Positions 33,308 through 41,817 are shown, numbered from the stretch's first letter. The stretch: DNA of 64,000 bases from Arthrobacter gandavensis (GCF_009192735.1 NZ_VTFU01000003.1:310001-374000); one strand, 5' to 3'. Program-made: numbers and translations. The notes: a model not told the origin generated them from the sequence alone.

Positions 33308-33826
33308 ATGCCCGGCCGGCATCTGGACATCACGCTGAGGACACCCGCTGCGGCGGATGCCCCGGCGCTCGCCGCGGTCCACCACCGCTGCTGGGTGGAA
33401 ACCTACACCGGGCAGGTGAGCGGCAGTTTCTGGGATGGCTATACGGCGGCGTCACTCGTTCCGTTGTGGGAGCGCATCACAGCCGACGACGGCGTGCTGC
33501 GAAACGTTGCCATGGCCGAGGTCGAGGGGGAGCTGGTGGGGCTGGCCATGGCCGGGCCCTCGTCCGTTAGGGAGCATCCGGCCTTTCCGCCGGTCCGGGA
33601 CCGGCAGCTGTTCATGCTCTACGTCCTCGCCTCCCACCACGGAACCGGCGCCGGCCAGGCGCTTCTGGAAGCGGTGGCGGGGGAGGACCCGGTGCAGCTC
33701 TGGGTGGCGGCGGAAAACCCGAGGGCGCAGGCCTTCTACCGGCGCAACGGATTCCTGCCCGACGGCGCCCGGGTGGCGGGGAGCCCGACGGCGGACGAGA
33801 TCCCGGTGCTGAGGATGGTTCGCTGA
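33308..33826 (+). CDS. GNAT family N-acetyltransferase
   Basis: 172 residues. The acetyl-CoA binding motif A is LYVLASHHGTGAGQALLEAV (about 105-125), followed by motif B (LWVAAENPRAQAFYRRNGFLPDG). The N-terminus LRTPAAADAPALAAVHHRCWVETY is typical of the family. Substrate unknown. ATG 33308 starts 7 bp after the previous stop, so the two are probably co-transcribed. Confidence 0.88.
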   Translation: MPGRHLDITLRTPAAADAPALAAVHHRCWVETYTGQVSGSFWDGYTAASLVPLWERITADDGVLRNVAMAEVEGELVGLAMAGPSSVREHPAFPPVRDRQLFMLYVLASHHGTGAGQALLEAVAGEDPVQLWVAAENPRAQAFYRRNGFLPDGARVAGSPTADEIPVLRMVR

Positions 33827-33869
33827 GGTAAGGGTGGGTGGACTGCTGCGGTCGGTTGAAACGCCCGGC

Positions 33870-34409
33870 TTAGGGCAGCTGCAGTTCGAAGCGGGCCACT
33901 CCCGGGTCCGGATCCGTGGCCAGCCTGGCGTGGGTCTCCACATCGAAGCGGTCGGTGCCGTACTGCAGTTTTGCGCGCTGGATACCCTCGGGCGCAAATC
34001 CCGCAGTCCCGGCCACCCGGCAGGATGCCGGATTATTGGTGCGGTGGCCCAGCTCCAGGCGGTGCAGCTTCAGATCCCGGAACACCCAGTGCGCCAGTGT
34101 GGCCACGGCACCCGCCGCGAGGCCCCTGCCGCGTGCATGTCCGGCCAGCCAGTAATACGTCCAGGCAGTGCCGTGACGGTCAATGTTGCTGATGCCGGCG
34201 TTGCCCACGGCCGTGCCGTTCCAGATGATGGCCATGTTGCAGGAGCTCTGCGGATCCCAGCCCAGATCCGTGTGGATGACGCGCTCCGCACCGACCGCGG
34301 TGCCGGCATCGGCTCCGAGCTGCCGCTCCAGGTCGGAAGTGCCGCGGTAGACCGTTGCCAGGGCTTCGGCGTCGGCAGGCTGCCATGGCCGAAGGAATAC
34401 GGAAGTCAT
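33870..34409 (-). CDS. GNAT family N-acetyltransferase (RimJ/RimL-like)
   Basis: 179 residues. Starts MTSVFLRPWQPADAEALATVY. GHARGRGLAAGAVATLAHWVFRDLKLHRLEL is the CoA-binding motif A with the RimJ/RimL-type extension (quoted in overlapping parts: ARGRGLAAGAVATLAHWVF and LHRLELGHRTNNPASCRVA). Such enzymes acetylate N-terminal amines of ribosomal proteins or small molecules. Convergent with the preceding GNAT and divergent from the DUF1295 gene. Confidence 0.87.
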   Translation of the reverse strand: MTSVFLRPWQPADAEALATVYRGTSDLERQLGADAGTAVGAERVIHTDLGWDPQSSCNMAIIWNGTAVGNAGISNIDRHGTAWTYYWLAGHARGRGLAAGAVATLAHWVFRDLKLHRLELGHRTNNPASCRVAGTAGFAPEGIQRAKLQYGTDRFDVETHARLATDPDPGVARFELQLP

Positions 34410-34484
34410 GCGCCGACGCTATCAGCCGCTGCCATTGGGCCGTGCAGCGTTCCGCCCCGGCTGACGCGCGCGTATTCTCCAAAG

Positions 34485-35306
34485 ATGAACCCGGTCATGG
34501 TTTGCCTGTGGATTCTTGCCGCCGTCACCGCCGGAACCTGGGTGCTCTCGCTCATTACGCGGGAATACTCCTGGACTGACCGCATCTGGTCACTGGTGCC
34601 CGCCGCCTACGTGTGGGTGTTCGCCGCGGCGTCCGGCTTTGACGGGCGCCTGCTGCTCATGGCGGTGCTGGTGACGCTGTGGGGAGCGCGGCTGACCTTC
34701 AACTTCGCGCGCAAGGGCGGGTATGCGCCGGGCGGTGAGGATTACCGGTGGGGCATCCTGAAGAAGCGGATGAAACCGTGGCAGTTCGCTGTTTTCAATC
34801 TCCTGTTCATCAGCATCTACCAGAACGCGATCATCTTCCTGATGACGCTTCCCGCCCTCACGGCCTATCAGAATCCCGGTCGGCTGACCGCGGGAGACTG
34901 GATCATCGCGGCCCTGTTTGCCGCAGCACTGGCCGGGGAGACCATAGCGGACCAGCAGCAGTGGGATTTCCACCGCTGGAAGGCCGCGGAGCGGGCGGCC
35001 GGACGCACTCCGAGGCCCGACTTCCTGCAAACCGGCTTGTTCCGCTTCTCGCGGCATCCCAACTTCTTTTTCGAGCAGGCTCAGTGGTGGTTGTTCTACG
35101 GCTTTGCGGTCACCGCCACCGGGAGCTGGTTCCACTGGACCGTCCTGGGAGCAGTGCTGCTGACCCTGCTCTTTGCGGGGTCCACGGTCTTCACCGAGAG
35201 CATTTCCCGCGCCCGGCATCCGGAGTACGCGCAGTATCAGCACCGGACGTCGCCCATCATTCCGCTGCCTCCCCGTCACCGGACCAGGACCGCTGAGGCC
35301 ACGTGA
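34485..35306 (+). CDS. DUF1295 / steroid 5-alpha-reductase-like membrane protein
   Basis: 273 residues from ATG 34485 with about six hydrophobic helices. SWTDRIWSLVPAAYVW near the start, GARLTFNFARKGGY, then DRWKAAERAAGR-type polar loop (here DFHRWKAAERAAGRTPRPDF) and GLFRFSRHPNFFFEQAQWWLFY give the DUF1295 signature, including the SRHPNFF..Q..WW membrane-reductase motif that binds NADPH in relatives. Substrate unknown. It ends upstream of a spacer with an operator-like motif and a hairpin. Confidence 0.87.
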   Translation: MNPVMVCLWILAAVTAGTWVLSLITREYSWTDRIWSLVPAAYVWVFAAASGFDGRLLLMAVLVTLWGARLTFNFARKGGYAPGGEDYRWGILKKRMKPWQFAVFNLLFISIYQNAIIFLMTLPALTAYQNPGRLTAGDWIIAALFAAALAGETIADQQQWDFHRWKAAERAAGRTPRPDFLQTGLFRFSRHPNFFFEQAQWWLFYGFAVTATGSWFHWTVLGAVLLTLLFAGSTVFTESISRARHPEYAQYQHRTSPIIPLPPRHRTRTAEAT

Positions 35307-35376
35307 CCTTCCCGCGGAAAAGGGAGTATCTTCTTTCTGATTTGTGTCCCACGGGGGGTTCTCCGCTAGAGTCTCT

Positions 35377-35390
35377 TCTACAGGTGTTGA
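35377..35390. promoter_or_regulatory. Operator-like motif shared with the 41804 site
   Basis: TCTACAGGTGTTGA, a near-palindrome of the form TCWACA-NN-TGTWGA, 99 bp upstream of the TetR gene at 35489. An equivalent motif differing only in the two central bases lies upstream of the SDR gene at 41853. Both are preceded by CTCT. Confidence 0.55.
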
Positions 35391-35435
35391 ATAACCAAGA
35401 ACACCATCCCCGCGGCGTCCCCCAGCGCCGCGCAT

Positions 35436-35465
35436 GGAAGGACCTCGCTTCGGCGGGGTCCTTCC
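35436..35465. terminator. Hairpin with TTCG tetraloop in the leader of the TetR gene
   Basis: GGAAGGACCTCGC pairs with GCGGGGTCCTTCC (one T-G wobble) around a TTCG loop. It ends only 23 bp before the TetR start, so it is either the terminator of the DUF1295 gene or an attenuator in the TetR leader. A smaller hairpin (CGCGGCG/CGCCGCG) lies just upstream. Confidence 0.65.
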
Positions 35466-35488
35466 GTGTATCTGAGAGGATGGTTCCT

Positions 35489-36115
35489 ATGCCAGCACGG
35501 GAAACGCCACTGCAAGCGGGGCGTCCGGCCCCCGACGAGCCACGGACGGCGCGCACCCGGGAAGCGCTTGAAAACGGGCTGTGGGAACTGCTGCGGGACC
35601 ACGAGCTGTCCGAAATCAGCGTTGCCGCACTGTGCCGTCAGGCGGGAGTGCACCGCACCACCTTTTACGGTCATCATCACAGCATTTTTGAATTCGCCGC
35701 GTCCTTCTACGCCGGAGCGGTGGACAGGCTGGGCGCCGTGGACGTTGACCTGCGGGGCGCAGGCCGGACCGTCGAAGAGGTGGGCCGCCTGTACGTGGAC
35801 GCGGTGCGGCAAATCCTCCTCCACACCCGGGCGGAGCGGCGGGTCTACCGGGCGCTGTTTTCCACAGGGTCCTTTCCCGGGGTGCTCGCGGACGGACTCA
35901 GGTGCAGGTTCCGCCTCGCACTGGATGTTTGGGACGCCCACGGGCTGGTTCCCCAGCTTGACCTCGATGACGTGGCAGCCTTCCTGGGCGGCGCCTACGC
36001 GGCATGGTTCGAACAATGGGTTGCCGGTGATGAAGACGACGTCGAAGCCCGGCTGGCATCGCTGATGCACCTGCTCCCGTCATGGTGGCCCCGGGACGGC
36101 TTGCCAGTGCGTTGA
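35489..36115 (+). CDS. TetR family regulator (paralogue of the 42707 protein)
   Basis: 208 residues from ATG 35489 (GAGAGGA upstream); ATG 35480 is also in frame. HTH: TREALENGLWELLRDHELSE, ISVAALCRQAGVHRTTFYGHHHSIFEF. The C-terminus ends LPSWWPRDGLPVR. It is clearly paralogous to the TetR at 42707, with co-linear similarity over the whole length, including EDDVEARLASL and WWPRDGLP. It sits directly upstream of the two-component system, whose first putative box overlaps this gene's stop codon. Confidence 0.88.
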   Translation: MPARETPLQAGRPAPDEPRTARTREALENGLWELLRDHELSEISVAALCRQAGVHRTTFYGHHHSIFEFAASFYAGAVDRLGAVDVDLRGAGRTVEEVGRLYVDAVRQILLHTRAERRVYRALFSTGSFPGVLADGLRCRFRLALDVWDAHGLVPQLDLDDVAAFLGGAYAAWFEQWVAGDEDDVEARLASLMHLLPSWWPRDGLPVR

Positions 36116-36144
36116 ACACAGCTTGGGCACAGGTTGGCAACAGG
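36112..36144 (+). promoter_or_regulatory. PhoP-box-like 11-bp tandem repeats upstream of the response regulator
   Basis: Three consecutive 11-mers: TTGAACACAGC, TTGGGCACAGG, TTGGCAACAGG. Each carries a CACAG-type heptamer at 11-bp period, the arrangement known for mycobacterial PhoP (7-bp direct repeats with 4-bp spacers). It ends 65 bp before the response-regulator ATG, which suggests autoregulation. Confidence 0.65.
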
Positions 36145-36209
36145 GCAGCGCTAGGGGCGCATCGGACAATGGTGCCTACTCTTAGTCATGAGCACGGAAG
36201 GAAGTATCC

Positions 36210-36959
36210 ATGGCCGACGCCTCGTTCCAATCCCCCGCGGGGAGCCTTCCACCCCTGACGCATCCTGACGGCAGTCCAATCCGGGCTCTGGTGGTGGACG
36301 ATGAAGCGAGTTTGGCCGACCTGGTAAGCATGGGCCTGCGGTTGCTCGGGTGGAACGTCCTTACCGCCAATGACGGGCAGGGCGCTGTGGCCGCCGCCCG
36401 TGACTTCCGTCCCGACGTCCTGGTCCTGGACATCATGATGCCCGGTGTGGACGGTCTTGAGGCGCTGTCCCGGATCCGTGGCTATTTCCCGAATATTCCG
36501 GCTCTGTTCCTCACCGCCAAGGATGCGGTCCAGGACCGGATTTCAGGGCTGGCCGCCGGGGGAGACGACTATGTCACCAAACCCTTCAGCATGGAGGAAC
36601 TGATGCTCCGCCTGCACCGCCTGGTGCAGCGGTCCGGGGTTGCCGCGGCTGATTCTTCCGAACTTGTCGTCGGTGATTTGGTCCTGAATCTGGACACCCG
36701 CGAGGTGACCCGAGGCGGAGAGGATATCTCCCTGACGTCCACCCAATGGGAGCTGCTGAGATACCTGATGGAGAACCCCAAGCGGGTGCTGAGTAAAACG
36801 CAGATCCTGAACAATGTCTGGCACTATGACTTCGGCGGCCAGGCCAACATCGTGGAACTGTACATTTCCTACCTGCGCAAGAAGATCGACGCCGGACGGG
36901 ATCCCATGATCCACACGGTCCGCGGGGCCGGATACGTCCTCAAGCCTGCCACGCCGTGA
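36210..36959 (+). CDS. OmpR/PhoP-family response regulator
   Basis: 249 residues (GGAAGGAAG upstream of ATG 36210). Receiver domain about 25-137: VVDDE supplies the acidic pocket, Asp-74 in LVLDIMMPG is the phosphorylation site, FLTAKDA gives the Thr, and DDYVTKPFS the Lys. Winged-helix DNA-binding domain about 150-245: LTSTQWELLRYLMENPKRVLSK, VELYISYLRKKID, HTVRGAGYVLKP. It overlaps the histidine kinase gene by GTGA. It is likely PhoP-like, given the repeats found upstream of its own gene and of the DUF4956 operon. Confidence 0.93.
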   Translation: MADASFQSPAGSLPPLTHPDGSPIRALVVDDEASLADLVSMGLRLLGWNVLTANDGQGAVAAARDFRPDVLVLDIMMPGVDGLEALSRIRGYFPNIPALFLTAKDAVQDRISGLAAGGDDYVTKPFSMEELMLRLHRLVQRSGVAAADSSELVVGDLVLNLDTREVTRGGEDISLTSTQWELLRYLMENPKRVLSKTQILNNVWHYDFGGQANIVELYISYLRKKIDAGRDPMIHTVRGAGYVLKPATP

Positions 36960-38488
36960 CCCGCGCAGTCCCGAACCGGCGGAAGCTACCGCTGCGCACC
37001 AAGCTCGTCCTGTCCACTCTCACTCTGCTCACCCTTGTCTGCGCCGGCATCGGCATTTTCAGCCATGTGGTGATGAGCAACTACCTCACCGGGGAACTGG
37101 ACGGGGGGCTGACGCCCGCCGCTGGACGTGCCGGGTTCCCCGGAGGGCCGCCGCCGGGGGAGGCGCAGCCGGACGGGAACCGCCCGCCGGGTGACGATTC
37201 CGGCAACGACGGCGTCATGAATGCCGCGGGGCAGCGGCCAGGAACCCTGAATGCGCTTTTGAGCGCCGGAGTGCCCCAAAACTCCGCACTGGTGCAGGAT
37301 GACGGCAGCACCACTCCGCTGTCGGACGCCGACTTGGCCGTGTTGGCGGAAATTGATCCCGCGACCGGCCCGCAGGAGGTGACCCTCTCAACCGGAAACT
37401 ACCGGGTGGATGCCGTGGAACTGCCCGAGGACATTGCTCCGGCGGATTCGGTGCTGGTGACCGGGCTGTCCACCTTGGAGCGGGACCGGACGCTCGCCTC
37501 CCTTGACCTGACGATTACTGGTTTGTCTGCGGCAGGGCTGCTCGCAGCGGGGTTTGCCGGGGCCTGGATCATCCGCCGTTCCCTCCATCCGTTGGAAGAA
37601 CTGTCGGCTGCGGCGACCTCGGTGTCCCGGCTGCCGCTGGCCTCGGGCGAGGTGGAAGTGCCAGTGCGTGTCCCGCCGTCGGCAGCCCAGCCCGGATCGG
37701 AAGTGGGGACCGTGGGCATCGCCCTGAACGAAATGATCGATCACGTCACCAACGCCCTGCGTGCCCGCCAAGCCAGCGAGATGAAGGTGCGGCAGTTCGT
37801 TGCCGACGCCAGCCATGAGTTGCGCACCCCTTTGACCTCCATCCGCGGCTATACCGAGTTGGTCCTCCTCAGCGAGCAGGTCAGCCCGTCCGGAAGGGCA
37901 GCGCTGGAGCGGGTTGGGAGTGAATCCCGGAGAATGTCCGCTCTGGTCGAGGACCTGCTGCTGCTGGCGAGACTGGATGAAGGACAGCGCGGCGAACCCG
38001 GGGAGGTGGATCTCACCGAGATGGTTGTTGAAGTTACCAGGGATGCGCAGGTTGCGGCGCCCGACGACGAGTGGACCCTGGCGCTGCCCGACGAGCCGGT
38101 GATGGTCCAGGCCGTTGAGTCCGAACTGCGCCAAGTGCTGATTAACCTGCTTTCCAATGCACATCGGCACACGCCACCCGGTACACGGGTGGCCGTGGCA
38201 CTGAGTGCCGGGAACGGGCGGGCAACAGTGACCGTGACCGACAACGGTCCGGGTATTGATCCGGGGTATATCGATTCCATTTTCTCCCGTTTCAGCAAGG
38301 CCGACTCCGCCAGGACGGCAGGCAGCGGTGAATCGAGCAGCGGCCTGGGTTTGGCCATTGTGCAGGCACTGGTAGACGCCAACGGCGGGAGCATCGGCGT
38401 CGAAAGTGAACCCGGATGCACCGAGTTCTCCGTTGTCCTGCCGGTCCCCGTGCCGGATGGGACTGAACCCGGGGACGGTCAGGCGTAG
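36956..38488 (+). CDS. Sensor histidine kinase (partner of the 36210 regulator)
   Basis: 510 residues from GTG 36956. TM1 about 16-40, an extracytoplasmic sensor region (about 45-180) with a Gly/Pro/Asp-rich low-complexity part, TM2 about 183-207 and a HAMP domain. The phosphoacceptor motif DASHELRTPLTSIRGYTELV has its His near residue 284. The HATPase has N-box INLLSNAHRHTP, G1 DNGPGID, F-box IFSRFSKAD and G2 GLGLAIVQ. All catalytic residues are present. Translationally coupled to the response regulator. The ligand is unknown; the acidic Gly/Pro loop may bind cations (inference). Confidence 0.93.
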   Translation: MTRAVPNRRKLPLRTKLVLSTLTLLTLVCAGIGIFSHVVMSNYLTGELDGGLTPAAGRAGFPGGPPPGEAQPDGNRPPGDDSGNDGVMNAAGQRPGTLNALLSAGVPQNSALVQDDGSTTPLSDADLAVLAEIDPATGPQEVTLSTGNYRVDAVELPEDIAPADSVLVTGLSTLERDRTLASLDLTITGLSAAGLLAAGFAGAWIIRRSLHPLEELSAAATSVSRLPLASGEVEVPVRVPPSAAQPGSEVGTVGIALNEMIDHVTNALRARQASEMKVRQFVADASHELRTPLTSIRGYTELVLLSEQVSPSGRAALERVGSESRRMSALVEDLLLLARLDEGQRGEPGEVDLTEMVVEVTRDAQVAAPDDEWTLALPDEPVMVQAVESELRQVLINLLSNAHRHTPPGTRVAVALSAGNGRATVTVTDNGPGIDPGYIDSIFSRFSKADSARTAGSGESSSGLGLAIVQALVDANGGSIGVESEPGCTEFSVVLPVPVPDGTEPGDGQA

Positions 38489-38515
38489 GACCGGCGCTCA
38501 AATCTGCGGCTGGGG

Positions 38516-38537
38516 TCCGGCACAGTTCCGGCACAGG
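38516..38537 (+). promoter_or_regulatory. PhoP-box-like direct repeat upstream of the DUF4956/VTC operon
   Basis: TCCGGCACAGT followed directly by TCCGGCACAGG: two 11-mers differing in one base, with GGCACAG at 11-bp period like the repeats before the response regulator. It lies 55 bp before the DUF4956 start. Confidence 0.7.
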
Positions 38538-38591
38538 ATCGGGCGGCAGGGTGGAAGGTGAACCCACTGCCACCGTTTGGAGACCCGCTTC

Positions 38592-39308
38592 GTGAACCAC
38601 TTGATCCTCATATCAGCAGATCTTTCCGCAATAGCCGTGCTGACTTTTGGCTTGTATCTACGGCGCCACCGACGCCGGGACCTTGTCGTGTCTTACGTGG
38701 GAATGAACGTGGGGGTTCTTGCGGTGGCCACTGTCCTCTCCGGTTCAGCCGCCGGCCTCGGACTGGGCCTGGGGCTGTTCGGGGTGCTGTCCATCATCAG
38801 GCTCCGCTCCACGGAACTTGCCCAGCATGAGGTGGCCTACTACTTCTCGGCGCTGGCCATCGGCCTGATTGCCGGCATCGGCACTGACCCGCTGTGGATG
38901 CCGCTGGCACTCATCGCTCTCATCCTGGTAACCATGGCCGTGGTGGACCATGCCCGGCTTCTGTCCGCCTACCGGCACCAGAACGTGGTTTTGGACCAAG
39001 CCATTGCGAGTGAGGAGCTCCTGCGCAGCAGGCTAGCCGAGGTGCTTAACGCACGGATCCACTCAGCGACGGTTCTGGAACTGGACCTGGTCAACGACCG
39101 CACTATCGTGGAGGTCCGCTACGAAACCCGCGCGGCCGGCGCCGCGTCGGCCGCACCGGTTAATCCGGCTGCGGCACCGGCACCGGATTCCTTCACCACG
39201 CCGTCGGCCTCACCGGCAGCAGCCGCTTCCTTCACGGTCCCCGCCGGAGCCGGAGCCGGTGCCGCCGCGCCGGCGTCTGCTTCCGGTGCAGGAAACGCAG
39301 GATCATGA
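38592..39308 (+). CDS. DUF4956 membrane protein
   Basis: 238 residues from GTG 38592 (GGAGA upstream; TTG 38577 is also in frame). Four hydrophobic helices lie within the first 125 residues. LGLGLFGVLSIIRLRSTEL matches the conserved GLFGxLSIIRxR segment of DUF4956. A soluble region follows (about 130-180), then an Ala/Pro/Gly low-complexity tail. DUF4956 proteins are regularly encoded with VTC-domain proteins and are thought to take part in polyphosphate or surface-structure biogenesis. The stop overlaps the VTC gene start (ATGA). Confidence 0.85.
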   Translation: MNHLILISADLSAIAVLTFGLYLRRHRRRDLVVSYVGMNVGVLAVATVLSGSAAGLGLGLGLFGVLSIIRLRSTELAQHEVAYYFSALAIGLIAGIGTDPLWMPLALIALILVTMAVVDHARLLSAYRHQNVVLDQAIASEELLRSRLAEVLNARIHSATVLELDLVNDRTIVEVRYETRAAGAASAAPVNPAAAPAPDSFTTPSASPAAAASFTVPAGAGAGAAAPASASGAGNAGS

Positions 39309-40093
39309 CCCGGTTGGCAGTGGTCGAGAGCCTGTGTGACCGGCAGCCGGTGTCGCTGGACGAGCTTAACGCGGCGGCATCCCTGCAGACCCGCATAGAC
39401 CGCAAATATGTGGTGGGTGAGCAGCAGGCAGCAGACGTTCTGCGGAGTTTGCCTGGTCCGGTCCGGGTGCTGGAGACGCTGGGCAAACGCGCCTTCGCCT
39501 ACGAGTCGGTGTACTTCGACACCCCTGCACTGGACAGTTACTTCCTCGCCGCGCACAACCGCCGGCGGAGATACAAAATCCGCACCCGCACCTATGTGGA
39601 CAGCAGTCTCTGCTTCTTGGAAGTGAAGACTGAAGGTGCCCGCGCAGCCACTGTCAAGGACCGGATTCCCTATCAGCTCCAGGACACCCACCGGATCACG
39701 CGGGAGGGCCTGGCGTACATCAGGGAAACCCTCCGGGCCGCCGTCGGATCCGTCCCGTCCAGCCCGTTGGTTCCGGTGATCGAAACCGCCTATGACCGCA
39801 TCACACTGTTTCTTCCTGCATCCTGCAGCCGGGCGACAGTGGATCTGGGCGTCGCATGGCGGCGTCCGGGAGGCGCGGCCATGGTGCTGACCGGAGCGCT
39901 CATCCTGGAGACCAAGTCCGGCGCGGCTGCCAGTGCGCTGGACCGCCACCTGTGGGCGCACGGCATCCGGCCCACCCGCATCTCCAAGTTTGCCACCGGC
40001 ATGGCCGCGTTGAACCCTGCGCTACCGGCCAACAGATGGCACCGGACACTCTCGCGGCACCTCACACTGCAGGCGCAGTCCGCTTCCGCATAA
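39305..40093 (+). CDS. VTC-domain protein (polyphosphate polymerase-like)
   Basis: 262 residues. Triphosphate-tunnel fold of VTC4: QTRIDRKYVVGEQQAADVL opens the barrel, YESVYFDTPALDSY and RRRRYKIRTRTYVDSSLCFLEVKTE supply the basic and acidic tunnel residues, and LILETKSG and the late RPTRISKFATGM complete it. Eukaryotic VTC4 makes polyphosphate from ATP; bacterial forms are less characterised. Coupled to DUF4956 (ATGA) and 22 bp before the lipoprotein gene. The CotH-like kinase often found in such clusters is not here. Confidence 0.87.
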   Translation: MTRLAVVESLCDRQPVSLDELNAAASLQTRIDRKYVVGEQQAADVLRSLPGPVRVLETLGKRAFAYESVYFDTPALDSYFLAAHNRRRRYKIRTRTYVDSSLCFLEVKTEGARAATVKDRIPYQLQDTHRITREGLAYIRETLRAAVGSVPSSPLVPVIETAYDRITLFLPASCSRATVDLGVAWRRPGGAAMVLTGALILETKSGAAASALDRHLWAHGIRPTRISKFATGMAALNPALPANRWHRTLSRHLTLQAQSASA

Positions 40094-40115
40094 TCCCCAA
40101 CCCAAAGGAAATGCC

Positions 40116-41747
40116 ATGTCTTCCCTCCGTCGTACAGTCCTGACCTCCACATCCGTGAAAACCTCAGTGGCCGCCCTGGCACTGGCAGTTGCCCTGTCCG
40201 GTTGCGCAGGCCCGGCTCCGGCTGGTACCGGTTTATCCGCTTCTGGTACGGAAAACTCCGGAACCGCACCCGGAGCCTCGGTAGCCGCCGGCGAGATCAC
40301 GGAGGACACCCACTTTGATGCCGACGACCTCACCTGGGATACCGACCAGGAAATCCGGGTGGATCTCGGTTCGGACAGCACAGCCGACGGCGTAAGCGTG
40401 AACGGCGAGACCGTCACCATCACGGCAGCGGGTACCTACCGCCTTTCGGGTTCCCACGCGGACGGGCAGGTTGTTGTGGCAGCAGGGGAGGAGGACGTAG
40501 TCCGGGTGATTCTCGATGGGGTGAACCTGGCCAGCAGCAGCGGTTCTCCCTTCGTGGCCGCCAGCGCCAATGAGGTGATTCTCTATTTGGAGGAAGGCAC
40601 CTCCAATACCCTGAGCGATGCCGGCGCCTATGCGGACACCGCCGACGACGCACCCAATGCGGCCCTCTACTCCACCGTGGACCTGACCATCGCCGGAACC
40701 GGTGCGCTGAACGTGACCGGCAATGCCTTTGACGGCATCGTCTCCAAGGATGGCCTGGTCCTGGCCGCCGGCGACGTCACCGTCAACGCGGTGGATGAAG
40801 GGATCAAAGGCAAGGACTATCTGGTCCTGGCCGGCGGGCGGTACAACGTCACCGCCGGAGATGACGGAGTGAAATCCACAAACGACGAAGACGAAAACCG
40901 CGGCTGGCTGAGTGTTTACGGCGGTGAGCTGACGGTCTCCTCAGGGGATGACGCAGTGAAGGCGGAAACCCTGCTCACCGTCCATGGCGGCACCGTGAAG
41001 GTCTCCGAATCCGTGGAGGGCATGGAAGCCGCCCACATCATGATCAACGGCGGCACCATAGACATCACCGCCAGCGACGACGGCATCAACGCCGCGGGAG
41101 GATCCACCACCGATACAGCTTCCACGGCCGAAGACGGAGGACGGTTCGCCGGGGAACCGCCAGCCATGCCGGAAGGCGCGATGCCCGGTGGCGGAATGCC
41201 CGAAGGTGCCATGCCCGGCGGCGGAATGGGGCCGGGTGGAGGCGAAATGGCCGTCGGCGACTACTCGATTGTCGTCACGGGCGGAAATGTCACGGTAAAT
41301 GCCGATGGGGACGGCCTGGATTCGAATGGAAATGCCACTGTCAGTGGAGGCACAGTGACGGTGCATGGACCCACAAACAACGGCAACGGTGCCTTGGACG
41401 TGAACGGTACCCTGGCCGTGGACGGCGGCACTCTGATTGCCGCCGGAAGCGCCGGCATGGCACAGGGCCCCGCGGCTACCTCGGCGCAGTCCGGCGTCCA
41501 ACTCACCTGGGACACCGAGGTATCCCCCGGCACGCTGATCCGGCTGGCCGACGCCAAGGGCACCGTCATTGCCTCCTTTACGCCCCTGAAGGAAACAGCT
41601 TCGCTCGTCTACTCCTCGCCCGGCATTGCGGTGGGAGAGACCTACACGGCGTATACCGGGGGCACCGAGGGCAGCTTGGACGGTGCGGAGGAAGCCGGCA
41701 GCGCCGTGGGCGGAGAGTATTCACAGGGCTTCCCCACGCGCCGGTGA
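40116..41747 (+). CDS. Cthe_2159-like (DUF4353) beta-helix lipoprotein, carbohydrate-binding
   Basis: 543 residues. The signal peptide ends in a lipobox (VALSGC, Cys about 30). The mature protein is a right-handed parallel beta-helix of repeated turns: VTITAAGTYRLSG, DGIVSKDGLVLAAGDVTVNAVDEGIKGKD, YNVTAGDDGVKSTND, ELTVSSGDDAVKAE, TIDITASDDGINAAGG (Asp-rich DDG(V/I)(K/N) turns that probably bind calcium). A Met/Pro/Gly-rich insert (about 350-375, PEGAMPGGGM repeats) interrupts it. Cthe_2159 members bind acidic polysaccharides. Last gene of the DUF4956/VTC operon. Confidence 0.87.
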   Translation: MSSLRRTVLTSTSVKTSVAALALAVALSGCAGPAPAGTGLSASGTENSGTAPGASVAAGEITEDTHFDADDLTWDTDQEIRVDLGSDSTADGVSVNGETVTITAAGTYRLSGSHADGQVVVAAGEEDVVRVILDGVNLASSSGSPFVAASANEVILYLEEGTSNTLSDAGAYADTADDAPNAALYSTVDLTIAGTGALNVTGNAFDGIVSKDGLVLAAGDVTVNAVDEGIKGKDYLVLAGGRYNVTAGDDGVKSTNDEDENRGWLSVYGGELTVSSGDDAVKAETLLTVHGGTVKVSESVEGMEAAHIMINGGTIDITASDDGINAAGGSTTDTASTAEDGGRFAGEPPAMPEGAMPGGGMPEGAMPGGGMGPGGGEMAVGDYSIVVTGGNVTVNADGDGLDSNGNATVSGGTVTVHGPTNNGNGALDVNGTLAVDGGTLIAAGSAGMAQGPAATSAQSGVQLTWDTEVSPGTLIRLADAKGTVIASFTPLKETASLVYSSPGIAVGETYTAYTGGTEGSLDGAEEAGSAVGGEYSQGFPTRR

Positions 41748-41803
41748 AAACCAGTTGCAATATCTCCTCCATCACATTTCCGGTTTCCGGGAATCGCGGC
41801 TCT

Positions 41804-41817
41804 TCTACACCTGTTGA
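41804..41817. promoter_or_regulatory. Operator-like motif upstream of the SDR gene
   Basis: TCTACACCTGTTGA, identical to the 35377 site apart from the two central bases, 36 bp before the SDR start. Likely a binding site for one or both of the paralogous TetR proteins. Confidence 0.6.
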
